Source: an uncultured Eubacteriales bacterium (lineage in GTDB: Bacteria; Bacillota; Clostridia; Lachnospirales; Lachnospiraceae). From it: 64,000 nt of DNA. Location of the stretch: contig CASDTX010000025.1 in NCBI GenBank assembly GCA_949283695.1, forward strand, positions 1 through 64,000, read 5' to 3'. How positions within the stretch are numbered: position 1 is the first letter of the stretch; every line of letters begins with the position of its first letter. A program made the translations under genes and the position numbers. This document shows positions 33,823 through 43,016 of this stretch, piece by piece. The notes under the pieces were generated by a model. That model saw nothing but the letters and a program-made list of their open reading frames with translations, made no database searches and was not told where the DNA came from.

Positions 33823-34749
33823 ATGAATTTAAAACAGCTTGAGATCTTTGTACGGGTGGCGGAGACGAAGAATTTCTCAGCGGCAGCCCGCCAGCTCTAC
33901 CTTACCCAGCCAACGGTCAGCGCCCATATCGCCGCTCTGGAGAGAGAACTGAATACGTGCCTTCTGGTCAGAAATACAAAGGGGGTTGCGTTATCGGAGA
34001 CGGGGAAAGAACTCTACGCCTACGCAGAACAGATGCTGGATCTGGAACAGCAGATCCGGCTGCGGTTCGGGCTGGAGGGCGGACAGAAGGGGTGTGTGCT
34101 GCGTATTGCGGCTTCCACAGTACCTTCTCAGTACCTCCTTCCGGAGATGATGGCGCAGTTCCGCGTCCGTTATCCTGGGGAAAAGCTGAAAGTACTGGAG
34201 ACGGACAGCGCGGGCGTGGTGGATCTGATTCTTTCTCATAAGGCGGATATCGGATTCACTGGAACCGTGCTGGATAAAGGAAACTGTACGTATATCCCGT
34301 TCTACCGGGATGAACTGGTTCTGATCGCGCCCGCATCGGCAAAGTATCAAGAGATGAGAAATCAGAAAGAGCTGTCCTGGATCCGGGAAGAACCATTTAT
34401 CCTCCGGGAGGAAGGATCCGGAACGAGGAAAGAAGCGGAAAAAATGCTTGCCCGTATAGGAATTGCAGCAGAAGACCTCTGTGTCGCGGCAGTTATGGAG
34501 AATCCGGAGACGATTAAGCGTTCGGTGGCATGCGGGATAGGGATTTCGATTCTGTCCCGGCTGGCTGCCGCGCAGGAGGCCGACAGAGGAGATCTCATTA
34601 CATTTCCTCTGGGTGAGGCCGGCGGAGAGCGGGACATCCATCTGGTCTATGATGCAGGATATCCGCAGCTTCCGGCGGCGGAGCGGTTTGTCGAAGAAGT
34701 GAGAGACATGTACCGTCTGGGCAAAGCACCATCAGAACAAGTGTACTGA
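33823..34749 (+). CDS. Selenium-associated LysR family regulator
   Basis: 308 residues. Winged helix at 1-60 (FSAAARQLYLTQPTVSAHIAALERELN) and an effector domain from about 92 (VLRIAASTVPSQYLLPEMMAQF). It lies 31 bases after selD on the same strand, and LysR proteins of this kind are repeatedly found in selD/yedF clusters. It probably senses selenium or sulfur status and controls the genes on both sides; the ligand is not known. A terminator follows at 34833. Confidence 0.9.
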   Translation: MNLKQLEIFVRVAETKNFSAAARQLYLTQPTVSAHIAALERELNTCLLVRNTKGVALSETGKELYAYAEQMLDLEQQIRLRFGLEGGQKGCVLRIAASTVPSQYLLPEMMAQFRVRYPGEKLKVLETDSAGVVDLILSHKADIGFTGTVLDKGNCTYIPFYRDELVLIAPASAKYQEMRNQKELSWIREEPFILREEGSGTRKEAEKMLARIGIAAEDLCVAAVMENPETIKRSVACGIGISILSRLAAAQEADRGDLITFPLGEAGGERDIHLVYDAGYPQLPAAERFVEEVRDMYRLGKAPSEQVY

Positions 34750-34832
34750 CGGGGACTTGGAAACAGTGATGACGGACAGAAATTGGGAATAAGGATCAAG
34801 AACAAAGGTCAAGAACGAAGTCAAGAACAGGG

Positions 34833-34873
34833 GCTCTCTGGTTATGGAATTTATCTATAAACAGAGAGCTTTT
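34833..34873 (+). terminator. Terminator after the selenium LysR gene
   Basis: GCTCTCTG (34833-34840) pairs with CAGAGAGC (34862-34869), with TTAT/ATAA extending the inner stem, then TTTTATT. It splits the cluster into two transcription units. The rest of the 300-base gap holds a promoter at 34888-34917 and no gene. Confidence 0.8.
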
Positions 34874-34887
34874 ATTGAGGTTTTCAA

Positions 34888-34917
34888 TTAGACGAAACGT
34901 CAGGGGCGAACTATACT
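34888..34917 (+). promoter_or_regulatory. Promoter of the second selenium operon
   Basis: TTAGAC (34888-34893) and TATACT (34912-34917) are 18 bases apart. GACGAAACGTC, an imperfect dyad at 34891-34901, lies in the spacer and could be a regulator site. Confidence 0.55.
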
Positions 34918-35049
34918 TATTTACAGTGGGATCTACCGCAGATGCATGAGTATGGCATAGACGGACCGCTGCAGAGAAACCGGCGGGCCGAAGGACGGAC
35001 GTCAGACTGTATATGAAAATGCATAGGGAAATACAAGGAGGAAAGCAGC

Positions 35050-36186
35050 ATGATCTATATGGATAACGCAGCGACCACGCTGCAGAAGCCGGAAGAAGTG
35101 AAACAGGCGGTTCTTATGGCTATGGGAACCATCGGGAACGCCGGGAGAGGAGCGTCAGACGCAGCGCTTGCCGCTTCTCGTGTGGTCTATGGAACCAGGG
35201 AAAAGCTGGCTGATTTTTTTTATGCGGAAAGTCCGAACTGTATCGTATTTACCGCTAATTCCACAGAGAGTCTGAATATTGCGGTGAAAGGACTTTTTCA
35301 GCCGGGGGATCATGTGATTACAACCGTGCTGGAGCATAATTCTGTACTGCGGCCTCTGTATGAATGTCAGGAGCGAGGAGCTGTTCTAACCATTCTGGGA
35401 AGCGACGCCAGGGGGAATATTTCCTACAGGGAAATGGAGGACGCGGTCCGTGCGGAGACGAAAGCAATTGTCTGCACACATGCCTCGAATCTGACCGGGA
35501 ATATGATTGATCTGGAGAGAGTGGGGCAGATCGCACGAAAACATGATCTGCTTTTCGTGGTAGATGCGTCTCAGACGGCCGGCGTGTATCCGATTGACGT
35601 GCAGAAACTGGGAATTGATGTCCTTTGCTTCACCGGGCATAAGAGCCTGCTCGGGCCTCAGGGCACCGGCGGCATGTATGTGCGGCAGGGCGTCCGGATC
35701 CGGCCTCTCTTAAGCGGCGGAAGTGGTGTGGATACCTATAACCCTCATCATCCGTCCCAGATGCCGACAGCGCTGGAAGCCGGCACACTGAATGGACATG
35801 GGATCGCAGGACTGGGAGCTGCTGTGGATTATCTGGAGGCGACGGGCCTGGACAAGATCCGGGAGATGGAACTGGCTTTCATGCGGCGGTTTTATGAAGG
35901 AATATCCGCGATTCCGGGTGTGAAGGTATACGGAGATTTCAGTACGGATCAGAGAGCTCCGATTGTTTCGTTTAATCTTCTGGACTATGATTCTTCGGAT
36001 GTAAGCGATGAACTGGATATGAAGTACGGCATTGTGACCCGTCCGGGAGCACACTGTGCGCCGCTGATGCATCAGGCTCTGGGAACCGTGGAACAGGGTG
36101 CGGTGCGGTTTAGTTTTTCCCACTACAATACACTGGAAGAAGTGGACGCTGCCATAAAGGCAGTAAAAGAACTGGCGAGTGAATAA
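35050..36186 (+). CDS. Class V aminotransferase: cysteine desulfurase/selenocysteine lyase-like
   Basis: PLP enzyme of 378 residues, expected to release S or Se from Cys or Sec. K198 in FTGHKSLLGPQGTGG binds PLP, VVDASQTAG gives the PLP Asp, and the persulfide Cys lies in RPGAHCAPLMH (about 335). This Cys-loop form is typical of the desulfurase subfamily found with selenium genes. AAGGAGG precedes the ATG. It probably supplies Se or S to SelD, YedF and the TusA-like protein of this cluster. Confidence 0.88.
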   Translation: MIYMDNAATTLQKPEEVKQAVLMAMGTIGNAGRGASDAALAASRVVYGTREKLADFFYAESPNCIVFTANSTESLNIAVKGLFQPGDHVITTVLEHNSVLRPLYECQERGAVLTILGSDARGNISYREMEDAVRAETKAIVCTHASNLTGNMIDLERVGQIARKHDLLFVVDASQTAGVYPIDVQKLGIDVLCFTGHKSLLGPQGTGGMYVRQGVRIRPLLSGGSGVDTYNPHHPSQMPTALEAGTLNGHGIAGLGAAVDYLEATGLDKIREMELAFMRRFYEGISAIPGVKVYGDFSTDQRAPIVSFNLLDYDSSDVSDELDMKYGIVTRPGAHCAPLMHQALGTVEQGAVRFSFSHYNTLEEVDAAIKAVKELASE

Positions 36187-36952
36187 GGAATGAGACATTC
36201 AGCCAGTACAAAAGAAATGGGAGGGAAAACACATGAATTTATCTGACTCAAAGAAGAAGCTGGCATTAGCCGGGATTCTGTGCGGGCTTGTGGCCGCATG
36301 TCTGGCTTATTTTGGGAATCCGGCGAATATGGCATTTTGTATCGCATGCTTTATTCGTGATACTGCGGGAGCGATGGGACTTCATTCTGCTGAGGCAGTC
36401 CAGTATGCCAGACCGGAAATCATAGGGCTGGTCCTGGGTTCATTTATAATCTCAGTGATAACAAAGGAATACCGTGCAATGGCAGGCTCCTCTCCGATGA
36501 TACGGTTCGTACTTGGAATGATCCTTGCCATCGGATCTCTGGTATTTCTCGGATGCCCGCTGCGTATGATAATACGTATGTCTGCGGGAGACTTAAATGC
36601 CTGGGTAGCATTAATTGGATTCCTGCTGGGAGTAGGTACGGGAGTCATTGTACTTAAGAAAGGATTCAGCCTGGGACGGGCACATGCGGTAAACCGAATG
36701 AACGGAACGGTGCTGCCGGTCCTGATGCTTGGAATTCTGATCCTGGCACTGGCGACAACCCTGCTGAAGAGCAGTCAGAGCGGACCGGGAAGCATGCATG
36801 CACCAGTGGTGATTTCTTTAATCGGCGGACTGGCGTTCGGTGCGTTTGCGCAGAAATCAAGAATGTGTTTTGCAGGAAGCGTACGTGATGTCATCTTAAT
36901 GAAGAATTTTGATTTACTTACAATTATCGGAAGTTTCTTTGCAGTGATGTTA

Positions 36953-36957
36953 ATTTA
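36953..36957. repeat. Target-site duplication, left copy
   Basis: ATTTA directly before the left IS end; the same five bases follow the right end at 38592-38596. Confidence 0.9.
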
Positions 36958-38591
36958 CCTGAATTATTCACCGCTCTGCGGTCAAAGCAGCTTAAAGCCA
37001 CATAGTTACTGTAATTGAGCTGTCTATTGCAATTCATCTGTTAAGTGAATAGAAAAAGGGCATCCATTTGTGGTAAAATTAAGGTGTTCAACGTCTTAAT
37101 AATCTCACAAAGGAGCCCTTTATGGATATTTTAAACACCTTATCACTGAAAAGCAATAGACAAATTAAAATAAATTTTGACGGAGGCGATTTATCCTCCG
37201 ATGCAGGACTTCTTCTGATCCAAGAATTCGCTGCAAAGATCGGCTTTTTAAAACTGATCAAAAAGAAATTTAAAACCAATGATAAGTCGGTCCGCTTCCA
37301 CAAAGATGACGAAAATCTGATGCAGATGATTTATCAGGTTATCTCTGCATATTTCGAAGATGACTGCGCGGATGAATTAACTCTGGATCCTGTTTTCAAT
37401 GCCATTCTTGAGAAAGACCGTCTGGCATCACAGCCGACGTTGTCTCGATTTTTCAACCGCATGGATGAAGATACCCTCCTACAGTTTGATGACATTGATA
37501 AAAGCCTCAGGGATATCATCTATTCTATAAAGTATCCGGAGCATGTGCTTCTCGACTTGGACAGTACACTGTTTGGCACTTACGGCAGCCAGGAAGGGGA
37601 AGGCTTCAATTTCCATTATCAGGCACATGGCTATCACCCGTTACTGTGCTATGACGGACTGACCGGAGATCTGCTCAAAGCAGAACTGCGTGACGGAACA
37701 CTTCATTGCAGCAATGATGCAGATAAATTTATGGAACCCCTTTTTCAGGAATACATGGAAAGAGGGATAAAAACGTATCTTCGCGGCGACAGCGGATTCT
37801 CATGTCCCAAGCTTTATAAAACCTGTGAGATGAATGGCTGTTCCTATGCCATCCGCTTAAAACAGAATGCTTCACTCATTGCCCTTGCTTCGGATAAAGA
37901 GGAAGACTTGTACCGAGCAACCAAAGAGGACCAGATCCGTTACGCAGTCACTTATGGTGAATTCATGTATCAGGCTGGTTCATGGGAATATCCAAGACGT
38001 GTGGTTTTCAAAATCGAGAAACCATACGGGCAGTTGACACACATGTACACCTTTATTGTTACAAACATGGATATGGAACCCTATCAGATCATCCGTTTTT
38101 ACTGTGGCCGGGGCAAGATGGAAAACTTTATCAAGGAAGGCAAAAATGGATTTGACTTTGCTGCTGTCAGCAGCCATTCCAAAGTAGTAAATGCTAACCG
38201 AATGCGGATTCATATGCTTGCGTACAACCTATTCAATTGGTTCAGACGGCTGGTACTTCCTCCAAACATGCGAAAGCAGCAGGTTGATACCATTCGTTTA
38301 AAGCTGATGAAGATTGCTGCGCGAGCAGTCCGTTCAGCAAGATATATCACATTCAAACTGTGCAGTAGCTGTCCATATAAAAAGGAATTCTACAAGACAT
38401 TGGAGAACATCCAGGGATTAACTGTACAGTTGGAATAGCAACTATGGATGTACCTTGACAGTTCAAAATGACTCAATCGAATTTCGCAGGGATAGTTTAC
38501 CCATTTTTGCAGATCATTCGGTTGCTTTCGGAAGAACTGGAACAAGGTTTAGTGATTATGAGCATTTTTATTTGTTCATGAATAATTCAGG
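36958..38591 (+). mobile_element. IS1380-family insertion sequence, complete
   Basis: 1634 bp, bounded by a perfect 13-bp inverted repeat CCTGAATTATTCA (36958-36970 and 38579-38591) and flanked by ATTTA on both sides. It carries one transposase gene (37122-38438), and the non-coding ends are 151 and 153 bases. Intact ends, intact gene and matching target duplication indicate a recent insertion, able to move or excise. Confidence 0.93.
37122..38438 (+). CDS. IS1380-family transposase
   Basis: DDE transposase of 438 residues. The N-terminal motif FDGGDLSSDAGLLLIQEF is characteristic of IS1380. The catalytic acids are visible as Asp in LLDLDSTLFG (about 143), Asp in RGDSGFSCPKLY (about 223) and Glu in ENFIKEGKNGFDF (about 333), followed by the Y/R-rich DDE C-terminal region (AYNLFNWFRRLVLP). 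AAAGGAGC precedes ATG 37122. No frameshift is seen, so it should be active. Confidence 0.93.
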   Translation: MDILNTLSLKSNRQIKINFDGGDLSSDAGLLLIQEFAAKIGFLKLIKKKFKTNDKSVRFHKDDENLMQMIYQVISAYFEDDCADELTLDPVFNAILEKDRLASQPTLSRFFNRMDEDTLLQFDDIDKSLRDIIYSIKYPEHVLLDLDSTLFGTYGSQEGEGFNFHYQAHGYHPLLCYDGLTGDLLKAELRDGTLHCSNDADKFMEPLFQEYMERGIKTYLRGDSGFSCPKLYKTCEMNGCSYAIRLKQNASLIALASDKEEDLYRATKEDQIRYAVTYGEFMYQAGSWEYPRRVVFKIEKPYGQLTHMYTFIVTNMDMEPYQIIRFYCGRGKMENFIKEGKNGFDFAAVSSHSKVVNANRMRIHMLAYNLFNWFRRLVLPPNMRKQQVDTIRLKLMKIAARAVRSARYITFKLCSSCPYKKEFYKTLENIQGLTVQLE

Positions 38592-38596
38592 ATTTA
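38592..38596. repeat. Target-site duplication, right copy
   Basis: ATTTA directly after the right IS end, matching 36953-36957. Confidence 0.9.
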
Positions 38597-39022
38597 TAAT
38601 ATTGCAGCAGGAAATTTCGTACTGGCATTTGACACGCCGGGAATCATTGCTCATTCAGATCATCTCTGGAGTATACTGGGCATGTATGCAGTAGGATTCG
38701 CCGCGGTTCTGGCGGGCGGCTGTCCGCTGCGTCAGTTGATTCTTGCAGGACAGGGATCGGCGGATTCGGCAGTGACTGTGCTGGGGATGTTTGTCGGAGC
38801 GGCATTGTCACATAATTTCGGGCTGGCAGGCAGCGGTACGGCGCTGAATGCAGAGACTCAGGAGGTTGTGGCAGGAAGTGTGCCCGTGAACGGAAAAGCA
38901 GCGGTGATTATCTGTATCATCATCTGTTTTGCCATCGCATTTGGCAATAAGAGAAGTGAAGGGAAATAGAACAAACAATAAGAAGTGAAAATAGTGATAG
39001 AAAGAAAGGAGCAGAGCTGATA

Positions 39023-39232
39023 ATGAGAGAGGTAGACGCAAGAGGCTTATCCTGTCCGGAGCCGGTTATGCTGACGGCAGAAGCGCTGAAAGAGGAAAAA
39101 GGAGCGGTACGGGTACTGGTTTCAGAGCCGCACCAGAGAATGAATGTCGAGAAATGCGTGAAGGACTGCGGGAGAACCTATGTTTCGGTTGAGACAGAAG
39201 ACGGGTTCGCTGTGGAGATTGAGCCAGTATGA
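39023..39232 (+). CDS. TusA-family sulfur/selenium carrier
   Basis: 69-residue protein with the TusA fold and the active Cys in GLSCPEPVM (C11, CPxP motif). TusA proteins carry sulfur as persulfide; here, in a selD/yedE cluster, selenium is equally possible. GAAAGGAGC precedes ATG 39023. It is downstream of the IS insertion, so its expression may be reduced or depend on read-through from the IS. Confidence 0.9.
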   Translation: MREVDARGLSCPEPVMLTAEALKEEKGAVRVLVSEPHQRMNVEKCVKDCGRTYVSVETEDGFAVEIEPV

Positions 39233-39270
39233 AATCGTAGGTTCTTTTGTCGGGAAGGAATTACGTCATA

Positions 39271-39507
39271 ATGAGAAAAAAGGAATTAAAGCTAGTGATT
39301 ACGTTTCATACGACTGCTGATGCCATGGCCATGGAGAAAGCCTGCCGGGAGAAGGACAGCCCCGGCAGGCTGATCCCTGTGCCGCGGGCGATTTCCGCCG
39401 GATGCGGCCTGGCCTGGTGCGCACCTCTGGAAGAGAGAGAGGCGCTGCAGGCAGTGATGAAAGAGCGGGGAATCGGGGAGGAAGGCCTCCACGAGTGCAT
39501 GGTATAG
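39271..39507 (+). CDS. DUF3343 putative Se/S carrier protein
   Basis: 78 residues matching DUF3343: LVITFHTTADAMAMEKACRE, the IPVPRAISAGCGLAW motif with the candidate carrier Cys, and an LHEC(M/x) end. Family members lie next to selenium genes and are thought to deliver selenium or sulfur. ATG 39271 has GGAAGGA about 12 bases before it; an upstream in-frame start at 39247 is less likely. Last gene of the cluster. Confidence 0.85.
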   Translation: MRKKELKLVITFHTTADAMAMEKACREKDSPGRLIPVPRAISAGCGLAWCAPLEEREALQAVMKERGIGEEGLHECMV

Positions 39508-39655
39508 AGAAGTAATACAAAGCATTATCACAGTTCCAACACAAAAGGTTCACACTATTTTGTTACCCTCACCAATATGCCGGCTTTTTTGATTGGCAAG
39601 GAAGCGCGGACCGGGAGGAAATCCGGCCGCAGAGGCAAAATTATTTCAGGAGGGT

Positions 39656-40663
39656 ATGACCGTGATCGAAGTGAGGAATCTGGTAAAGAAATACGGGGAC
39701 CATATAGCCGTAGACCACCTGAGCTTCCAGTTGGAAGCAGGGCGGATCTACGGTTTTTTGGGCCCTAACGGAGCCGGGAAATCTACGACTATGAACATAA
39801 TGACCGGGTATCTGGGCGCCACAGAGGGCGAAGTGCTTATCAACGGGCACGATATACTGAAAGAACCGGAAGCTGCAAAGCGCCAGATCGGATATCTGCC
39901 GGAGATACCGCCGCTCTATATGGATATGACAGTAAGAGAGTATCTGGAGTTCGCGGCGGAACTGAAAGGGATACCGGCAAAGAAAAGGAAGGATGAAGTG
40001 ACGGAGATTGAGAAGATGGTGAAGATCCGGGATGTGGAGCATCGTCTGATCAAGAATCTGTCTAAGGGATACAGGCAGAGAGTCGGACTTGCACAGGCGG
40101 TGATGGGGTTCCCGGAGATTATGATTCTCGATGAGCCGAGCGTGGGGCTGGACCCGAAGCAGATCATTGAAATCCGTGAACTGATCCGGAAGCTGGCGAA
40201 GAACCATACGGTGATCTTGAGTTCTCACATTCTGGCAGAGGTACAGGAAGTATGCGACTACATCCTGATCATTTCAAAAGGCAGGCTTGTGGCCAGCGAT
40301 ACGCCGGAAAATCTGGAACTGATGCTGGGCAGCCGCGGAGGAGTTGAGATTGAGACAGAGGCTTCCCCGTCGGACATCAGGCTGATCCTGAAGCCTGTGC
40401 CGGGAATCGAATCCATTGAGATCCAGCGGGATGGGGAACATCCGGCCAGAGTGTATATCCGGACAAAGCAGGGAGAAGATATCCGGGAGCGGGTATTCCG
40501 CGCGTTCGCGGCTGCGGGCATCCCGCTTCTGACACTGAAAACATCGGGAACGAGCCTGGAGGATGTCTTCATGGAGCTGACGCAGAAGGAAAGTGTCCCA
40601 GATGCGTTGATTCGTCAGACAGTGAAACGGAAGGAGGCAGAAGAGCATGCTGGCAGTCTATAA
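39656..40663 (+). CDS. ABC transporter ATP-binding protein (Gld-type)
   Basis: 335 residues with Walker A GPNGAGKST near 36-44, signature NLSKGYRQRVGLAQ (LSKGY in place of LSGGQ), Walker B IMILDEPSVGLD and the H-loop in LSSHI. A C-terminal domain of about 100 residues ends TSLEDVFMELT. It is followed by a six-helix permease, a GldG-like protein and a DUF4340 protein, the usual four-gene exporter set. ATG 39656 has CAGGAGGG upstream; the longer frame from 39593 has no site. Substrate unknown. Confidence 0.93.
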   Translation: MTVIEVRNLVKKYGDHIAVDHLSFQLEAGRIYGFLGPNGAGKSTTMNIMTGYLGATEGEVLINGHDILKEPEAAKRQIGYLPEIPPLYMDMTVREYLEFAAELKGIPAKKRKDEVTEIEKMVKIRDVEHRLIKNLSKGYRQRVGLAQAVMGFPEIMILDEPSVGLDPKQIIEIRELIRKLAKNHTVILSSHILAEVQEVCDYILIISKGRLVASDTPENLELMLGSRGGVEIETEASPSDIRLILKPVPGIESIEIQRDGEHPARVYIRTKQGEDIRERVFRAFAAAGIPLLTLKTSGTSLEDVFMELTQKESVPDALIRQTVKRKEAEEHAGSL

Positions 40664-41513
40664 AAGGGAACTGCGGTCGTACTTTCAGTCCATGGTTGGA
40701 TGTGTGTTTGTGGCGTTCTTGATCGCGTTTACCGGAATCTATTTTATGGCATATAACATGAACGCAGGATATCCGTATTTCTCATATACGCTTTCCGGTT
40801 CTTTGATCGTATTCCTGGTGGGGATTCCGCTGATTACTATGCGGAGTTTCTCAGAAGAACGGAGGAACCGGACGGACCAGATGCTTTTGACAGCTCCTGT
40901 GAGTCTGGGGAAGGTTGTGCTGGGAAAGTATCTGGCTATGGTCACGGTGATTGCCATACCGAATGTGATTTTCTGCGCATTTCCGCTGATTATTAAATCT
41001 CAGGGGACGGCATACCTTGCAGTGGATTACATTTCCATCGGCGTTTTCTTCCTGCTGGGATGCGTATATGCTGCCATCGGAATGTTCTTGTCGGCACTTA
41101 CAGAGAGCCAGATCATTGCGTTTATCAGTACGTTTGGTATTCTGCTGGTGCTGTATCTGTGGGACGGGATCATGTCCATGCTTCCGAGCACGGCTGTAAG
41201 CGGTCTTGTGCTTATCCTTATCCTCGTGATTCTGGCAGCAGTCTATATCTGGAATATGACGGAAAATATCGTACTGGCCGGCGGTGTCGGGGGAATCGGG
41301 GCAGCGGCGGCACTGATTGTATATTTGGTAAAGTCTGAGCTATATGAGAACCTGCTTTCCGGTCTTCTGGGACGGCTGGCGCTTGCCAATGTATTTACAG
41401 ATATTACAAACAACAGTGTGGTAGACATAACCGGAATTGCGCTGTATCTGTCGGTGATCGCGGTATTCGTGTTCCTGACCGTACAGGCCATTCAGAAGAG
41501 ACGCTGGAGTTAG
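40647..41513 (+). CDS. ABC-2 permease (GldF-like)
   Basis: 288 residues with six membrane segments, typical of GldF-type permeases: MLAVYKRELRSYFQSMVG before helix 1, then MRSFSEERRNRTDQMLLTAPVS between helices 2 and 3, a motif common to this group. It overlaps the ATPase gene by 17 bases. It forms the membrane channel of the exporter. Confidence 0.9.
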   Translation: MLAVYKRELRSYFQSMVGCVFVAFLIAFTGIYFMAYNMNAGYPYFSYTLSGSLIVFLVGIPLITMRSFSEERRNRTDQMLLTAPVSLGKVVLGKYLAMVTVIAIPNVIFCAFPLIIKSQGTAYLAVDYISIGVFFLLGCVYAAIGMFLSALTESQIIAFISTFGILLVLYLWDGIMSMLPSTAVSGLVLILILVILAAVYIWNMTENIVLAGGVGGIGAAAALIVYLVKSELYENLLSGLLGRLALANVFTDITNNSVVDITGIALYLSVIAVFVFLTVQAIQKRRWS

Positions 41514-41525
41514 GAGGGCCGGAGT

Positions 41526-43016
41526 GTGAAAAAATTAGCGATGAATACAGGAACAATAAAGAATCGGTTTCGTACGGCGGGGACCAGGCACGGAGCGTAC
41601 AGTGTAGGAATGACAGTACTTGTGATCGCAGTGGCGGTGGTATTCAATCTGATCGTAGGACAGATCCCTGAAGCCTACCGCAATCTGGACGTCAGCAGTA
41701 CGAAGATCTACGAGATCTCGGATACGACAACAGAGCTTCTGGACGGCCTGGACAAAGACGTGGAGATGAAAGTGCTGGCAGTGAAAGATGAAACCGACGA
41801 CCGGATTGTGACCTTTCTCAGTAAATACGAAGCGCTGTCCGGCAGAATCCATGTGGAGTGGATCGATCCGGTTCTGCATCCGTCGGCACTGACAGAATAT
41901 GATACTTCGGAAAACACGATTGTTGTATCCTGCCCGGATACCGGGAAATCAACCATAATATCGTTCGGCGATATTCTGGTTATGGATGAGTATTCGTATT
42001 ACTATTATGGAACTGCTTCTTATACAGAGTTTGACGGAGAGGGGCAGCTGACCAGCGCGGTCAACTATGTGACGAACGAGACGGGACAGCAGATCTACCA
42101 GACCACAGGCCACGGGGAAAGCACCCTGTCTGCAACAGTTGCTGATCTGATGGATAAGAATAACTACGCAGTCTCAGAAACGAATCTGCTTATGACAGAC
42201 TCTGTGCCGGAAGACTGCGATCTGCTGCTCATGTATATGCCGGCGGCAGACCTTTCTGAGAGCGAAGTACAGATGCTGACGGATTATCTGTCAGGCGGGG
42301 GAAGCGTGATGGTACTGCTGGGGGATACGTCTGCCGGAGATCTTCCGAATCTGGAAGAACTTCTGGAAGTGTATGGAATGAGCCAGGCAGACGGGTATAT
42401 CGCGGATCCGGCCAGGTGTTATCAGAACAACCCATACTACATCTTCCCTGAGCTGTCAGTATCCGGAGATCTGGCCGACGGTATGTCTTCAGGAATGGTT
42501 CTGCTGACTTATGCGCGCGGCCTGAATCTGACAGATCCGGCGCGGGATACCATTGCTGTGACACAGTTCATGTCTTCTTCGGAGCAGGCTTATGCCGTGA
42601 CCGAGAATACGCAGGTACCAGGCACATATGTGCTCGGCGCTGTGGCTGCAGAGACAATCAGCAGCGAGGAGGAAGATGCGGAAGAGGCAGTCTCTGAAGA
42701 GGATTCCGAGGACGGCAGTGCTTCCTCGGAAGATGAGACAAAGGAAAGCCGGCTGACCGTCATTTCGGCAGGAAGCCTGATCGATCAGCAGATTACAGAT
42801 ACGTTTACACAGCTTGAAAATACGCAGATCTTTATGAATGCGGTGACTGCCAACTTTGACGGTGTTCAGAATCTGTCGATTGCTGCAAAGAGCCTGAGCG
42901 TGGAATACAATACCGTGCAGCATGCAGGAGCATTCAGTTTCCTGATGATATTCGGCATTCCGGCGGCAATTCTGATCGGAGGTTTTGTGGTATGGTTCAG
43001 AAGGAGGAAGGCGTGA
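41526..43016 (+). CDS. GldG-family ABC auxiliary protein
   Basis: 496 residues. Helix 1 at about 25-45, then an extracytoplasmic domain of the ABC_transp_aux type (LDVSSTKIYEISDTTTELLDGL, TTGHGESTLSATVADLMDKNNYAV and LSGGGSVMVLLGD), an acidic Glu/Asp/Ser stretch at about 380-410, and a C-terminal helix at 472-490 followed by RRRKA. This layout is that of GldG. Starts at GTG 41526 with AGGAGGG upstream. It may assemble with the permease to handle a surface polymer. Confidence 0.85.
   Translation: MKKLAMNTGTIKNRFRTAGTRHGAYSVGMTVLVIAVAVVFNLIVGQIPEAYRNLDVSSTKIYEISDTTTELLDGLDKDVEMKVLAVKDETDDRIVTFLSKYEALSGRIHVEWIDPVLHPSALTEYDTSENTIVVSCPDTGKSTIISFGDILVMDEYSYYYYGTASYTEFDGEGQLTSAVNYVTNETGQQIYQTTGHGESTLSATVADLMDKNNYAVSETNLLMTDSVPEDCDLLLMYMPAADLSESEVQMLTDYLSGGGSVMVLLGDTSAGDLPNLEELLEVYGMSQADGYIADPARCYQNNPYYIFPELSVSGDLADGMSSGMVLLTYARGLNLTDPARDTIAVTQFMSSSEQAYAVTENTQVPGTYVLGAVAAETISSEEEDAEEAVSEEDSEDGSASSEDETKESRLTVISAGSLIDQQITDTFTQLENTQIFMNAVTANFDGVQNLSIAAKSLSVEYNTVQHAGAFSFLMIFGIPAAILIGGFVVWFRRRKA

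Larger units (their letters stand above)
36233..38969 (+). pseudogene. yedE: yedE-like selenium transporter gene split by an IS1380 element
   Basis: The 5' part is 36233-36957 and the 3' part 38597-38969. Removing the IS and one ATTTA copy joins them in frame (VMLIY+NIAAGNFVLAFD) to give a 365-residue protein with about ten membrane helices and the repeated motif FLGCPLRM/LAGGCPLRQ, the Cys-containing pore motif of YedE/YeeE-type transporters. In the present state translation from 36233 runs into the IS and stops at 37018 (261 residues). An internal restart at ATG 38682 would give only the last 95 residues. Transport of selenium compounds is therefore probably lost. Confidence 0.93.

Noticed and set aside
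37005-37121. Possible second gene at the left end of the IS1380 element
   Set aside because: Only short frames are present; this is the IS leader with the transposase promoter.
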